Counted from the first letter of the stretch, positions 32,905-41,800 are shown. The stretch: DNA of 64,000 nt from Enterobacter cloacae subsp. cloacae ATCC 13047 (GCF_000025565.1 NC_014108.1:20654-84653); one strand, 5' to 3'. Notes: a model not told the origin generated them from the letters alone. Numbers and translations are program-made.

Positions 32905-34275
32905 TTAATCGTCTGAGCCAATCCCGGCATAATTATCAAAGCGTGACCATTGCCCATTAAAGGTAAGTCTGACGGTTCCAATAGGGCCGTTGCGTTGCTT
33001 CCCGATGATTATTTCTGCAATTCCCTTATCTTCGCTTCTTTCGTTGTAAACTTCATCGCGGTAAATAAACATGATCACATCAGCATCCTGTTCAATTGAC
33101 CCGGACTCCCGCAGGTCTGAGTTCAGTGGCCGCTTATCCGCACGGGCTTCCAGTGATCGGTTAAGCTGTGACAACGCAATCACTGGTAATTGCAACTCTT
33201 TCGCCAGGCTTTTCAGAGAACGAGTTATTTCGGCAATTTCCAATGTTCGGTTGGAGTCAATTTCGGGTACACGCATCAATTGAAGGTAATCCACCATAAT
33301 CAGACTCAGGCCTCCACATTCACGGTGCAGTCGTCTGGCCCGGCTTCTCAGCTCTGTTGGCGTAAGACCACTGGTGTCATCAATATGAATATTGTCTCTT
33401 TCCAGTAACACTCCTGATGTAGCTGCAATCCGCTGCCATTCGTCATCATCGAGCATACCAGTACGGATATGGGTTTGATCTACGCGCCCTAAAGAGGCCA
33501 ACATACGCATCATCAACTGTTCTTTCGGCATTTCCAGACTGAAAATCAACACCGGTTTATCCTGGCTGTTTGCCACGTTTTCGCAGATGTTCATTGCAAA
33601 CGTGGTTTTCCCCATCGAAGGCCGCGCCGCAATCACAATTAAATCGGAGTTCTGAAGCCCTGCTGTTTTTTTATTGAGATCATTATATCCGGTATCCAGA
33701 CCTGTAATGCCGTCGTGTGGAGTGTGGAATAATTGATCTAGACGCTCAATGGTACTTCCTAGAATTGCGCTAATTGGAGAAGGGCCTGTTTGAGATTTAG
33801 CTCGTACTTCTGAGATACCCATTACCCTACTTTCTGCCAGATCAAGCAACTCTTTCGCCGTCCGGCCACGCGGCTGCATTGTCTCCGAAGCAACTTCATT
33901 TACCACAGCCAGAATTTCGCGCTTAATTGCAGTCTCTCTTACCAAATTCGCATAGGCGTGAATATTGGCCGCGCTGGGTGTATTCTTCGATAATTCGGCA
34001 ATGTAACCAAACCCGCCGCAGGCTTGTTCCAGTCCCTTACCTCGTAGTGAATCCGTCAGTGTTATGAGGTCAATTGGAAAGTTTTGCTTAACAAGCACGC
34101 CCATTTCGCGATAAATCACGCGATGTACTTTCAGATAGAAGTCTGCTTCAGACAGGATTTCTGCGATGTTATCCCATTCATCATTCGCTAGCATCAAACC
34201 ACCCAATACAGCCTGTTCTGCCTCGTGCGAACGTGGGAGTGCGGCGAGATTCTGATCTTGAGATTCATTCTTCAT
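32905..34275 (-). CDS. dnaB: Plasmid-encoded replicative DNA helicase DnaB
   Basis: The 456-residue protein is a complete DnaB: N-terminal domain (about 10-115, SHEAEQAVLGGLMLANDEW), linker helix, and RecA-like domain with Walker A ARPSMGKTTFA (about 217-227) and Walker B-type strand LIMVDYLQLM near residue 325. Replicative helicases of this type unwind DNA at the fork. E. coli DnaB is 471 residues. Carriage by a RepA-type plasmid is unusual because such plasmids normally recruit host DnaB; it may replace or supplement the host helicase at oriR. A box A variant lies upstream (34357-34374). Confidence 0.95.
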   Translation of the reverse strand: MKNESQDQNLAALPRSHEAEQAVLGGLMLANDEWDNIAEILSEADFYLKVHRVIYREMGVLVKQNFPIDLITLTDSLRGKGLEQACGGFGYIAELSKNTPSAANIHAYANLVRETAIKREILAVVNEVASETMQPRGRTAKELLDLAESRVMGISEVRAKSQTGPSPISAILGSTIERLDQLFHTPHDGITGLDTGYNDLNKKTAGLQNSDLIVIAARPSMGKTTFAMNICENVANSQDKPVLIFSLEMPKEQLMMRMLASLGRVDQTHIRTGMLDDDEWQRIAATSGVLLERDNIHIDDTSGLTPTELRSRARRLHRECGGLSLIMVDYLQLMRVPEIDSNRTLEIAEITRSLKSLAKELQLPVIALSQLNRSLEARADKRPLNSDLRESGSIEQDADVIMFIYRDEVYNERSEDKGIAEIIIGKQRNGPIGTVRLTFNGQWSRFDNYAGIGSDD

Positions 34276-34356
34276 TGTCTGACCTGTATCTGATGACTGT
34301 CGTTTTATCGAGTGAGTTTACCGTAACTCTGTACATGTAACTAACGCTCTCCATTG

Positions 34357-34374
34357 ATTGTGCATGCGCAAAAT
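34357..34374. promoter_or_regulatory. Box A palindrome (copy 8, variant)
   Basis: ATTGTGCATGCGCAAAAT, two mismatches to the consensus, upstream of dnaB. Confidence 0.5.
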
Positions 34375-34396
34375 TGAGCACCAAACTAATACCGGG

Positions 34397-34441
34397 AACC
34401 GGGAAAGCACCTGAGAATTCTTATCAGGGGCTTTCCCGGTT
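34397..34441 (-). terminator. Long hairpin after gene 34460
   Basis: Twelve-base perfect arms AACCGGGAAAGC and GCTTTCCCGGTT with an inner CCTGA/TCAGG stem, located just after the 34460 stop. It probably separates that gene from dnaB. Confidence 0.65.
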
Positions 34442-34463
34442 GGGCAAGCCGCGGGCGCGTCAG
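34437..34463 (+). repeat. 27-base motif, copy 2
   Basis: Matches 8153-8179 at 24 of 27 positions. It overlaps the right arm of the hairpin and the stop codon of gene 34460. Confidence 0.6.
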
Positions 34464-36535
34464 GCCTTTCCATGCTCTTTCATCAGTCGGTTCATCGCTC
34501 TTTTCGATAGCGCCAGTGTTACCGTTCCACAAAATTTTCTGCTCCATGGATCACGTATCGCCCATGCTGCGGGATCGATTCGGTCAAGTATGGCGTTCCC
34601 CCTGTAATCTTTATCATTCGACCAGTGCTGCAATACCTCTGGTAATTCGTCTACCCGACAACCTGCCAACACCGCTAGATCATATGAAGCTCTCGGCATG
34701 AAATGAATGAACCAGGAGGCGCGGGAACCCATCAGATAGCACAGATGACCTTTATCGTAACCAGCTGTAAGGTAGTTCTCAGCAAAGTAATGGCTGTTGC
34801 GGTTGGCATCCTCCTGACTTGCATAGCGGTTCATAAAGGCACATCTCCCCAGAACAGAATCAACAGAGAGCACCGGTGAGGCTGAATTCCTGCGAATATC
34901 ATCGAGCCAGATTGTTTCTTCTATGGCCATTGCACATAAGCGTTCTGCGTTGCGTTCCAGCGAAGCTCGCCACCATGCTTCGATTTCCTCATGGGTAAGC
35001 TCATATTCCTCATCGGCCAGCTGAGTAATGGCTTTTGCAAAGTTGTAACGGGCAATATAACGTCGGTCGGAGTCCAGCTTCCCGGCATCGCCAAACTGTA
35101 CAGCTGATAACGGTGTAAGCTCATAGCGCCCCTCTTTTTCCCAGCTCGCTAACGCGGCATATTCCCGGCGCGGCATGGAGGCTATCTGATGCACATCTGT
35201 TACCGTACTCAGTGCCGACCTACTCCTGCTATTACCGGACTTAACGGAAGGCAGGTAATGAACATGCTCATCGTTTTTAACTAGATTGAGCACGTCAGGC
35301 GAGACTTTCTGGCCGTAACGCGCTACCAGCCAGTTGTGCGGTTTCCCTCCGTCAGCAGCATCAATGGTCTGGTGAAAGTCTTCTGCGCAGATTTCTTCCA
35401 CCGTCAGCTCTGGCAAGGTTAGCAGCTGGCTTTGCACTACCGGCATGCCAGCACGGGCAGCCTGTTCAGCCAGTAATGCCGGTGAGGCAATCATTTCTGC
35501 GGTATAGCTGAGTGATTTCGCTTGCCAGCCCTGTTGCCAGTATTTGTCTGCGATCAGCTCGAACATGAGGGCTATCCAGATAATCTGTTTTGCCTCCAAG
35601 TCTTGCAGCTGGCAAACGGACTGCACCCGTTGCTGCCGTGGAACGAGGTTAGTATCAGTTGATCGGTCACGGTACAGCGTCCGGGCATCCTCGTCGTACT
35701 TAAACTTAAGCAGCTGGTACGGAAACCAGTGCCGTCCGGCCCGTTCGTCAAACTCCCTGTCTGGTCGGCGTGACATACCTCGTTGCATGGGATGGGTATG
35801 TTGTGGGTGATCGGACAACACAAACAGATTGCCGCCGTTCTTTACGGTAAACGCGAAATAGCTGTAGAAGTCGCTAGGGTCACGCACAAGGTTCAGAGTG
35901 ATACCATCCCGCGCACTGACAGCTTCATCGAGCAATGAGTTGATGTTCCAGAACTGGTGAACTGTATTCAGCCATGAGAAGTGGTCCGTTCCAGCCTGTT
36001 CACCACGGGTAAACTGATTGACGGAAAGCTCCTGAAATGACTTCAGCGCATCCCGGCGAATCATTGCCATCGTGCTGATGTCAGCCACAACCTTCTCTCT
36101 GCTATCAGAATACAGCCCGTATTGTTTTAGCGCCGCTGTCAGCTTTTCGGTAAAACATTTATACGAAAAACTGACTTCGTCACTATTAATCATTTTTAGA
36201 AAATCGCCACTTTTTTGCAGGTAATGTTGCGTATTTTTCGGCTCATTCAGTAATTGCCCAACGGTAAACGACCGGTTGTTAAAATATGTTTCAGAAAACG
36301 CAATGAGCAACAAATAAGTTGTTATGCCTGAAGGATCGAGAGTTTGGGATTCCTGTAACTCTTCGTGCATTCTTTTTATGGTCAGATCGGATAGCCCCGC
36401 CCCCATACGTACAGTAAAACTTTTCGCGTCCGGGTCAATGCCTGTTAATTCAACCCATACGTTAAGAGCCTGAAATAGCTTATCTGAACTAGTCATATTA
36501 CCCGTCATGAACTCGTGATATTTTTCAGTATTCAC
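34460..36535 (-). CDS. Large hypothetical protein (691 residues)
   Basis: A long, soluble, mixed-charge protein with no signal peptide, membrane helix, P-loop or recognised catalytic motif. Visible landmarks are FSWLNTVHQFWNINSLLDEA (about 185-205), LKFKYDEDARTLYRDRSTD (about 278-296) and a Trp/Arg-rich C-terminus (IRDPWSRKFCGTVTLALSK). Codon use and GC resemble the backbone genes. It precedes dnaB and hha on the same strand but is separated from them by a strong hairpin. I do not recognise the family and assign no function. Confidence 0.65.
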   Translation of the reverse strand: MNTEKYHEFMTGNMTSSDKLFQALNVWVELTGIDPDAKSFTVRMGAGLSDLTIKRMHEELQESQTLDPSGITTYLLLIAFSETYFNNRSFTVGQLLNEPKNTQHYLQKSGDFLKMINSDEVSFSYKCFTEKLTAALKQYGLYSDSREKVVADISTMAMIRRDALKSFQELSVNQFTRGEQAGTDHFSWLNTVHQFWNINSLLDEAVSARDGITLNLVRDPSDFYSYFAFTVKNGGNLFVLSDHPQHTHPMQRGMSRRPDREFDERAGRHWFPYQLLKFKYDEDARTLYRDRSTDTNLVPRQQRVQSVCQLQDLEAKQIIWIALMFELIADKYWQQGWQAKSLSYTAEMIASPALLAEQAARAGMPVVQSQLLTLPELTVEEICAEDFHQTIDAADGGKPHNWLVARYGQKVSPDVLNLVKNDEHVHYLPSVKSGNSRSRSALSTVTDVHQIASMPRREYAALASWEKEGRYELTPLSAVQFGDAGKLDSDRRYIARYNFAKAITQLADEEYELTHEEIEAWWRASLERNAERLCAMAIEETIWLDDIRRNSASPVLSVDSVLGRCAFMNRYASQEDANRNSHYFAENYLTAGYDKGHLCYLMGSRASWFIHFMPRASYDLAVLAGCRVDELPEVLQHWSNDKDYRGNAILDRIDPAAWAIRDPWSRKFCGTVTLALSKRAMNRLMKEHGKA

Positions 36536-36584
36536 TCTGTATCTGTGTTTGTATACGAGAGTGCTATTTATACATGCGGTACAA

Positions 36585-37067
36585 TTAATACTCGCCGTTA
36601 TTCACCGATGGGGCAGGTCTCAATTTTGTCCACAGTGGTACAATTCCCTCAAGCCAAATGTACCCGCAGTTAATTGCGAAAGGCATATATTTTAACATCG
36701 TTAGCAATATGACCTTTAATTTTTCATTTGCCATATCTAGAGTCTGTTGAGCACTATCAGTTCCCGGATTGAATGAGAAGTCTTCAATCACAAACAAACA
36801 AAAACCAGCCATCAACGGGTAAATGATTATACCGAAAATTGCCATCAACATTCTTTCACGGTGCTTGCGCGTTGCTCTCGTTGTCGGTTCCGTAAGTATG
36901 TTTCTTAAATTAAAGATAAACACTAAAACAACCATGTAAACTAAAAGCCTGCCCCAGACCGGCTGTAGCTCATTCCCTGTATTCCAGAAGGAAAATATTA
37001 CACCTCCGGCAACGCCCAATGCTGGAGCCATAAATAGCAGCAGAATGAATGCAATTAGCTTATTCAT
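36585..37067 (-). CDS. Membrane protein with four helices
   Basis: The 160-residue protein has hydrophobic segments at about 3-26, 41-57, 73-95 and 115-145, consistent with a small multi-pass inner-membrane protein. It overlaps the upstream gene (37060-37491) by eight bases, so the two are coupled. No family recognised. Confidence 0.65.
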   Translation of the reverse strand: MNKLIAFILLLFMAPALGVAGGVIFSFWNTGNELQPVWGRLLVYMVVLVFIFNLRNILTEPTTRATRKHRERMLMAIFGIIIYPLMAGFCLFVIEDFSFNPGTDSAQQTLDMANEKLKVILLTMLKYMPFAINCGYIWLEGIVPLWTKLRPAPSVNNGEY

Positions 37068-37491
37068 CGTCGACTTCCTCTCCAGACATCATCAAGGAAG
37101 CATTCATACTGATAAAGGCTTGTGCAGCTTCAAGTTCTTCAAAGCGCGCAATGACTAGCGTTTCAGCGCCATAATCGCCGCGTACCTCGAAGGAATAGGC
37201 ATCATCCTGATCGCAGTCTCGTCCGTCCAAATCCAGCGATACAAGCCGCAGGTTGTCATAGTCTGCATCGTTACCGAAGGGTAAATCGGAAAAGACCTCA
37301 CGCAACGCACGAACATCATATTCACTGCTTTCACGACACGCTTCGTGTAATTGCCCGCCTAACGTGTCCAGCACATCCTTGCTAATCACAGTATCACCGT
37401 GACCCCGCATCAGTTCAGCAACAGCAAATATCACTCCACGCAGAAACCCTTTACCTTCTGCTTCTTTTACCAAATCTATCTGCTCAGTCAT
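37060..37491 (-). CDS. Acidic hypothetical protein
   Basis: The 143-residue soluble acidic protein starts MTEQIDLVKEAEGKGFLRG and has a two-part look: an N-terminal helical region and a C-terminal beta-rich part (LVSLDLDGRDCDQDDAYSFEV). It is the first gene of a two-gene unit with the four-helix membrane protein. A paired box B and box C (37511-37555) sits 20 bases upstream of its start. No family recognised. Confidence 0.6.
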   Translation of the reverse strand: MTEQIDLVKEAEGKGFLRGVIFAVAELMRGHGDTVISKDVLDTLGGQLHEACRESSEYDVRALREVFSDLPFGNDADYDNLRLVSLDLDGRDCDQDDAYSFEVRGDYGAETLVIARFEELEAAQAFISMNASLMMSGEEVDDE

Positions 37492-37510
37492 ATCCTTCCT
37501 CTCATCAGCA

Positions 37511-37555
37511 ATGATATTAATTTATATCATGAGAATATAACAGATAACTGTTACA
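37511..37555. promoter_or_regulatory. Composite box B + box C
   Basis: Box B ATGATATTAATTTATATCAT (37511-37530) and box C TATAACAGATAACTGTTACA (37536-37555) have centres 25 bases apart, with B proximal to the minus-strand gene at 37491. Confidence 0.65.
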
Positions 37556-37627
37556 TGCAAGAGCGCATGATGTTCGTGTGAAATCGTGGGGGCTACAGGC
37601 ATTTCAGCCCCCTAACTCATCTGCAAG

Positions 37628-39142
37628 TCAAATTGGATTTCGTTTTTCCGTGGGCCGGATAACTGGCATTCCTTGCTCAATTTCTGTTGAAGTTTTCTGA
37701 TAGGAGACCCCCTGAATGTGATAATAAGTCAGACCATCAGGGATCATTTCAAGGCTATGTTTGCGCTGGGAAAGCATAAAGTCAGAACGAAATTCCCAAT
37801 CATTATCCCTCTCTGGCTCAGCGTCTACGACCTGATGGATTGAGGGATGAAAATGTCCAGGTTCATCTTCGAAATCATGCATAAACCGCACCTGATATTC
37901 CCGCATATGCTTATCGGAGTGTTTTACCCCCGCAGACTTACTGAACAAAACAATATTGTAGCCTCCCGGCGCCTTGTGCCTGCGACGGCTCCCCTTCGCT
38001 TCCCTTTTTACCTGCGTAGAACGAAAACTAATGCCATCGAGCTGGTATTTCTCTGAGACACTTAGATATTCAGCTATCGCCTGAGTGATCAAGTATTCGC
38101 TGTCCTGCCGCTTACCGAAGACTGGCAGCGTCATTTTGCGTGAGAAAGTTTTTAGAAAGGCTGTTCGTTCAAGACTACGTATGGTCTTGGGGTTAAATAC
38201 ACTTTCGCGTGAAAAGATAAGTGTATCAAGAGCCGAAATATCGAGAATACGCATTTCTTTGAGTGGTCTGAAAGCGGCGACAACCACGCGACTGCCTACC
38301 GGCGGTCGGACTTCAGATATTGCCACATCCTGAGTTGTTGCCCCGTAAAAAACGGATATCCCCTGTGCGTTCATTCGACCTGAACGGGCTTTATCGGGTG
38401 GAGGTGGCCCGAAATTGCGCTCCGGGTGGGTCAGAGCTTCTTCCACTTCCTCTAGCGTTTCAAATACCCTGGCTCGATACAAAGCCGTATCGCCGTCAAT
38501 TATCTGTATAGGAGATTCATCTTTCTCTGTTTTAAACTCTTTCAAATCGACAAACAAATCATCGAGGAACACTTTAACGGTACGGTTGAAGAACCGAGCT
38601 TCTTCATTTAGTGACCGGATCATTTTTTTCCATGCCCGACTTAAATTCTCTGAACTAAACCCTCGTCCTGTATACACATAATCTTCATTATAATTTGGTG
38701 GATCTGTATCCTGATAATCATTGAACTCATCACAGAGACAATCATAAATATCAGTAATAATATCCTCATCATCTACTTTTAGTTCGTCACAAATTACTTC
38801 CTGCGCTGTCGAGCCAGAGGTTGTACCGAAATAATAATCTGCTTCTCTTGGCTCGTAATAATCTTCAAACACCTGATTCATCAGACCAGCAATATGTGAG
38901 ACGGGAACATTCTTAAATCGCTTATGGCAATAACTGCACTCCTGACCTGCTGAGCCAAAGTTTTTTATTTCTGCTTTAACATATTTCTCACCTATGCAGG
39001 CATGACATATATATTTTTCATCGTTCATTACTGTCTTGCTCCTGAAATACTTTTCAAGTATATCCGCACCTTGATTCGCTCGGTAATGGTTCACTGCTTT
39101 TTCTGTTCTCTGCCAGGCATAATCATGCACTGGAATGGTCAT
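37628..39142 (-). CDS. RES-domain protein with HEPN/RES-type N-terminal region
   Basis: The 504-residue protein has a zinc-ribbon-like start (CHACIGEKY at about 44-52 and CSYCHKRF at about 71-78), an all-helical N-terminal region and a C-terminal RES domain (about 225-420: DTALYRARVF, ISVFYGATTQDVAISEVRP, and later SDKHMREYQVRFM). RES proteins of the Xre-RES toxin-antitoxin class degrade NAD+; the Arg, Tyr and Glu residues of the fold appear present. Larger proteins with a HEPN/RES N-terminal domain exist but their role is less known. No Xre antitoxin gene lies next to it. A paired box B/C operator is 140 bases upstream. Confidence 0.8.
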   Translation of the reverse strand: MTIPVHDYAWQRTEKAVNHYRANQGADILEKYFRSKTVMNDEKYICHACIGEKYVKAEIKNFGSAGQECSYCHKRFKNVPVSHIAGLMNQVFEDYYEPREADYYFGTTSGSTAQEVICDELKVDDEDIITDIYDCLCDEFNDYQDTDPPNYNEDYVYTGRGFSSENLSRAWKKMIRSLNEEARFFNRTVKVFLDDLFVDLKEFKTEKDESPIQIIDGDTALYRARVFETLEEVEEALTHPERNFGPPPPDKARSGRMNAQGISVFYGATTQDVAISEVRPPVGSRVVVAAFRPLKEMRILDISALDTLIFSRESVFNPKTIRSLERTAFLKTFSRKMTLPVFGKRQDSEYLITQAIAEYLSVSEKYQLDGISFRSTQVKREAKGSRRRHKAPGGYNIVLFSKSAGVKHSDKHMREYQVRFMHDFEDEPGHFHPSIHQVVDAEPERDNDWEFRSDFMLSQRKHSLEMIPDGLTYYHIQGVSYQKTSTEIEQGMPVIRPTEKRNPI

Positions 39143-39636
39143 CAGTTATCTTACCTGTTTTAGATGTCAGTGGTTACCGTCAGTTACTTGTCCGGTTACG
39201 CCCACAGAAATGACACCAACGGCGCGAGGCGCGTTTTCCTGATTATCGCCGATGATTTCTTTTTTCCAGAAAACGCTTTCATGATTCGAATTTATATCAT
39301 AGAGTATGTAACAGTAAAGCGTTACAACCAAGAGTCGACGTTTTTTCTCCGCATGCGGCAAAACGGTTAAAGATCCGCATAACCCGCAGCGGGGGCTTTT
39401 GCGGATATGTAGTGGGCTTAGCAGGTGATCGGACACCATATAGGCGATCCGTGTGACCGTTTAGCTTTCTGCCCTGGATAAATGTTTACGGTAAAACGAT
39501 AAATTTCGCGTAAACTTCCGCAAATGCTGCGAAGCTCCTGGGTATTTTTTTCAGTTCCGGTGACAGACCGGAAATCGTACAATTTTGCATTCAGGCAGAG
39601 CGGGATCTGTTCCGCTCGATAAAGAGGAACGCCACG
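39143..39636. promoter_or_regulatory. Gene-free region with operators and hairpins
   Basis: A 494-base gap between the RES gene (minus) and 39637 (plus). It contains a paired box B and box C at 39281-39326, a hairpin TTCCGGT-GACAG-ACCGGAA near 39554-39572 and another, GAGCGG-n8-CCGCTC, near 39598-39617. Short frames here lack ribosome binding sites. It probably holds divergent promoters. Confidence 0.5.
39281..39326. promoter_or_regulatory. Composite box B + box C upstream of the RES gene
   Basis: Box B variant ATGATTCGAATTTATATCAT (39281-39300) and box C TGTAACAGTAAAGCGTTACA (39307-39326), centres 26 bases apart. Confidence 0.6.
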
Positions 39637-39849
39637 ATGGATAAAGCAAAGATTAATGACGAACCGGCTGCTGCACCTCAGCGCAAGCCAGGCACTATTA
39701 GCCCAAGAGTTTTCTTTGGCGGCTTCCTGTTAGGTGGCATTGTCGGGCTTGGCCTTTCACTGATGTACGATTACAAAGCGATGCAGGCGGTATCCGTGGC
39801 TGCGATGTGTATTGGGTTTTACTACCTCGTGACCAAGCGTGCGAAGTAA
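39637..39849 (+). CDS. Small membrane protein
   Basis: The 70-residue protein has a polar N-terminus (MDKAKINDEPAAAPQRKPG) and two closely spaced membrane helices (about 28-43 and 49-64), ending with a basic tail. The ribosome binding site AGAGGAAC is good. It starts a run of plus-strand genes leading to the ResD-like recombinase. No family recognised. Confidence 0.6.
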   Translation: MDKAKINDEPAAAPQRKPGTISPRVFFGGFLLGGIVGLGLSLMYDYKAMQAVSVAAMCIGFYYLVTKRAK

Positions 39850-39861
39850 TGAGCGAGGTTG

Positions 39862-39879
39862 TTCGGCAGGAATGATAAA
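39862..39879 (+). repeat. 18-base direct repeat, copy 2
   Basis: TTCGGCAGGAATGATAAA, identical to 32467-32484, 7.4 kb apart and upstream of the recombinase gene. Confidence 0.55.
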
Positions 39880-39941
39880 GATGTGAACGTGGAACCGTTC
39901 AGCGGTTCATTTCTTCAGAAATCAGAACAAGGAGTACATTC

Positions 39942-40232
39942 ATGACCAGTTCCGTTCCTCCCCTGTCCAGCCGCGACAGGTATCGTCTGATGTTACAAAC
40001 GTTTCCGCTGCTGGCGAATTACTGGAACACGGACGATGACTGCCTGCGCTATGACGAATTGAAGGAGGCTATTGGAGTGCTCAGTCGTGGCGAGCAAATC
40101 ATGGCCCGGTTCTACTTGTCGGTCTGGACCGGGGAGAATCACGACTTTGACTTTCTGGATGCTGCCGCCCTGCTCAGTTCGGACGGCAAAAAAATTATTC
40201 TGACCTGGTTTGCCGATCCTTTCTGGCCGTAA
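39942..40232 (+). CDS. Hypothetical protein upstream of resD
   Basis: The 96-residue soluble, acidic protein (YRLMLQTFPLLANYWNTDDD) has a good ribosome binding site (AAGGAG). It looks helical throughout. It sits two genes upstream of the ResD-like recombinase. I do not recognise it. Confidence 0.6.
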   Translation: MTSSVPPLSSRDRYRLMLQTFPLLANYWNTDDDCLRYDELKEAIGVLSRGEQIMARFYLSVWTGENHDFDFLDAAALLSSDGKKIILTWFADPFWP

Positions 40233-40313
40233 CTCAGAAGACACAAGCGCAGCCTTCACCAACCGGCTGCGTCACTGTCAGATTGGCGGCAATTCTCCCA
40301 GGATTCCACACTG

Positions 40314-40331
40314 ATTTGCGCATGCGCAAAT
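40314..40331. promoter_or_regulatory. Box A palindrome (copy 9)
   Basis: Perfect ATTTGCGCATGCGCAAAT, 40 bases upstream of the TTG start at 40371. Confidence 0.7.
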
Positions 40332-40370
40332 TACCCTTTGCAAGATCAGACCAGGATGTGAGGACATACT

Positions 40371-40994
40371 TTGGAAACTGCTTTTTTCGACAACGATGAA
40401 TATTGCATGCAAATGGTTTGTGCCATCTGTTCCCGCTACCGCTATATCGATAGTGTTAACCAGCGCAAGTCCATTGTTGAAGACATCCGGCCCCTGGTTT
40501 ACGTTCATCCCCGGCCCGACAGCTTTGTATCGTTTCTGACCGATGAACTGTCCCGGAGAGGACGTAAGTACCTCTGGGATCAGCAGAACTGGCAGAATGA
40601 CCTTAATCTGCTTATTCGTGATCTGAAAGAGCTGCTGATCATTCGCCGCATCTCAGAAGAAGTCCACCTTACCCTTGATGAAAAATTCCGTCAGGAAAGT
40701 CAGGCACAGACTGATGGCCGGTTTCTGGAAATGCTTTTGACCTATTCTCCGGCGCTGCCAACCGAGTGTGTCGCGTTGCAGCTTGTGAGATATATCAGCG
40801 CGTTTCCGCAGGAAACCCGTTCCGCAGTCGCTGGCGTGGTGACAATGATTTTCCGCCACCTTCCGTACCCGGAAACCCTGAAAGAATCCTTTCTTTTGGA
40901 CCCGGAACTGCGTGAAAGATACTGCCACCCGGACCAAGATCCCCGGCTCAGCTATGCCCTTTATCTCGCTGACGAGCTGCAATTACACCTTTGA
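40371..40994 (+). CDS. Hypothetical protein coupled to resD
   Basis: The 207-residue soluble protein begins at TTG (METAFFDNDEYCMQMVCAIC) after GAGGAC. It is helical, with a mid-region of basic and acidic heptads. The stop overlaps an upstream in-frame start of the recombinase gene, so the pair is probably co-translated. Family not recognised; the coupling suggests an accessory to site-specific resolution. Confidence 0.65.
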   Translation: METAFFDNDEYCMQMVCAICSRYRYIDSVNQRKSIVEDIRPLVYVHPRPDSFVSFLTDELSRRGRKYLWDQQNWQNDLNLLIRDLKELLIIRRISEEVHLTLDEKFRQESQAQTDGRFLEMLLTYSPALPTECVALQLVRYISAFPQETRSAVAGVVTMIFRHLPYPETLKESFLLDPELRERYCHPDQDPRLSYALYLADELQLHL

Positions 40995-41023
40995 ACTCAG
41001 GCTTTAAATCGAGAAGGCAGGTA

Positions 41024-41800
41024 ATGTTGGAACGTTCTCACTATCCAAGTGCAATGCTGATGCCGGTCACTGACCTCGACTGGTCGCGGATTTTTGCCAT
41101 GCGCCAGCTCGCCATTTCTTCTTCTGATGCACCGGCATACATGCTCGCGCCAGAGGTTGCACTCCTGTTCAGCTATATGCACGATCTGCGCGAACGCTGT
41201 TATTTTGAAACGTTATGGAATACAGGAGCCAGGCCAAATGAAGCCCTGGCGCTGACTCCACAGGACTTTTCTTTTGATGCTGTTATGCCATTTGTCACGC
41301 TGAAAACGCTTAAACAGAGGAATCGGGGACGTGGCCGCCCGGAGAAAAATGCTCCCCCTGTTCGTTCAGTCGCTCTTTGGGATGCCGATTATCGCGCACG
41401 TATGCAGTCCCTGATCACCACCTTTGGTATTCGTAAAACCGATCTAATCTGGCCGGGCCGCAGTTCTTCTTCCGCCACTCAGCCAGTTTCCGTATCTGCT
41501 GATACCGTATCACGCTGGCTTAATCGTGCTTTAGCTGCCGCAGAAAGTGACGGTGTCACATTTAGTGTTTCGCCTATCGTACCCAAAACCTTCCGGCACA
41601 GTTTTGCGATGCACATTTTATTTAACCGGATTCATCCCAAAGTCTTGCAGTCGCTGATGGGCCACAAATCGTTTAAGAGTACAGAAGTCTATACCCGGTT
41701 GTTCCTGTTCGATGTCGCCGGGCAGCATGAGGTTAGTTTCGGATTCGATGTAGAACAGGCGCGGCAGGCTCTGAGGCTCGGAGTGATGAAACAGGACTGA
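41024..41800 (+). CDS. resD: Tyrosine recombinase, ResD-like (plasmid multimer resolution)
   Basis: I chose ATG 41024 (258 residues) after AGGCAGGT; a TTG at 40991 would add 11 residues. The sequence matches F ResD (D protein) in several blocks: LAPEVALLFSYMHDL, YFETLWNTGARPNEALALT and LQSLMGHKSFKSTEVYTRLF. The catalytic Arg (GARPNE), Arg (TFRHSF), His (GHKS) and Tyr (EVYTRLF) are present. The first residue of the HxxR box is Lys (PKTFR) where ResD and XerD have His. ResD resolves plasmid multimers at a specific site and supports stable inheritance. The target site is probably upstream. Confidence 0.88.
   Translation: MLERSHYPSAMLMPVTDLDWSRIFAMRQLAISSSDAPAYMLAPEVALLFSYMHDLRERCYFETLWNTGARPNEALALTPQDFSFDAVMPFVTLKTLKQRNRGRGRPEKNAPPVRSVALWDADYRARMQSLITTFGIRKTDLIWPGRSSSSATQPVSVSADTVSRWLNRALAAAESDGVTFSVSPIVPKTFRHSFAMHILFNRIHPKVLQSLMGHKSFKSTEVYTRLFLFDVAGQHEVSFGFDVEQARQALRLGVMKQD

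Noticed and set aside
39164..39439. Short frames on both strands between the RES gene and 39637
   Set aside because: They cross the paired operator and have no ribosome binding site.
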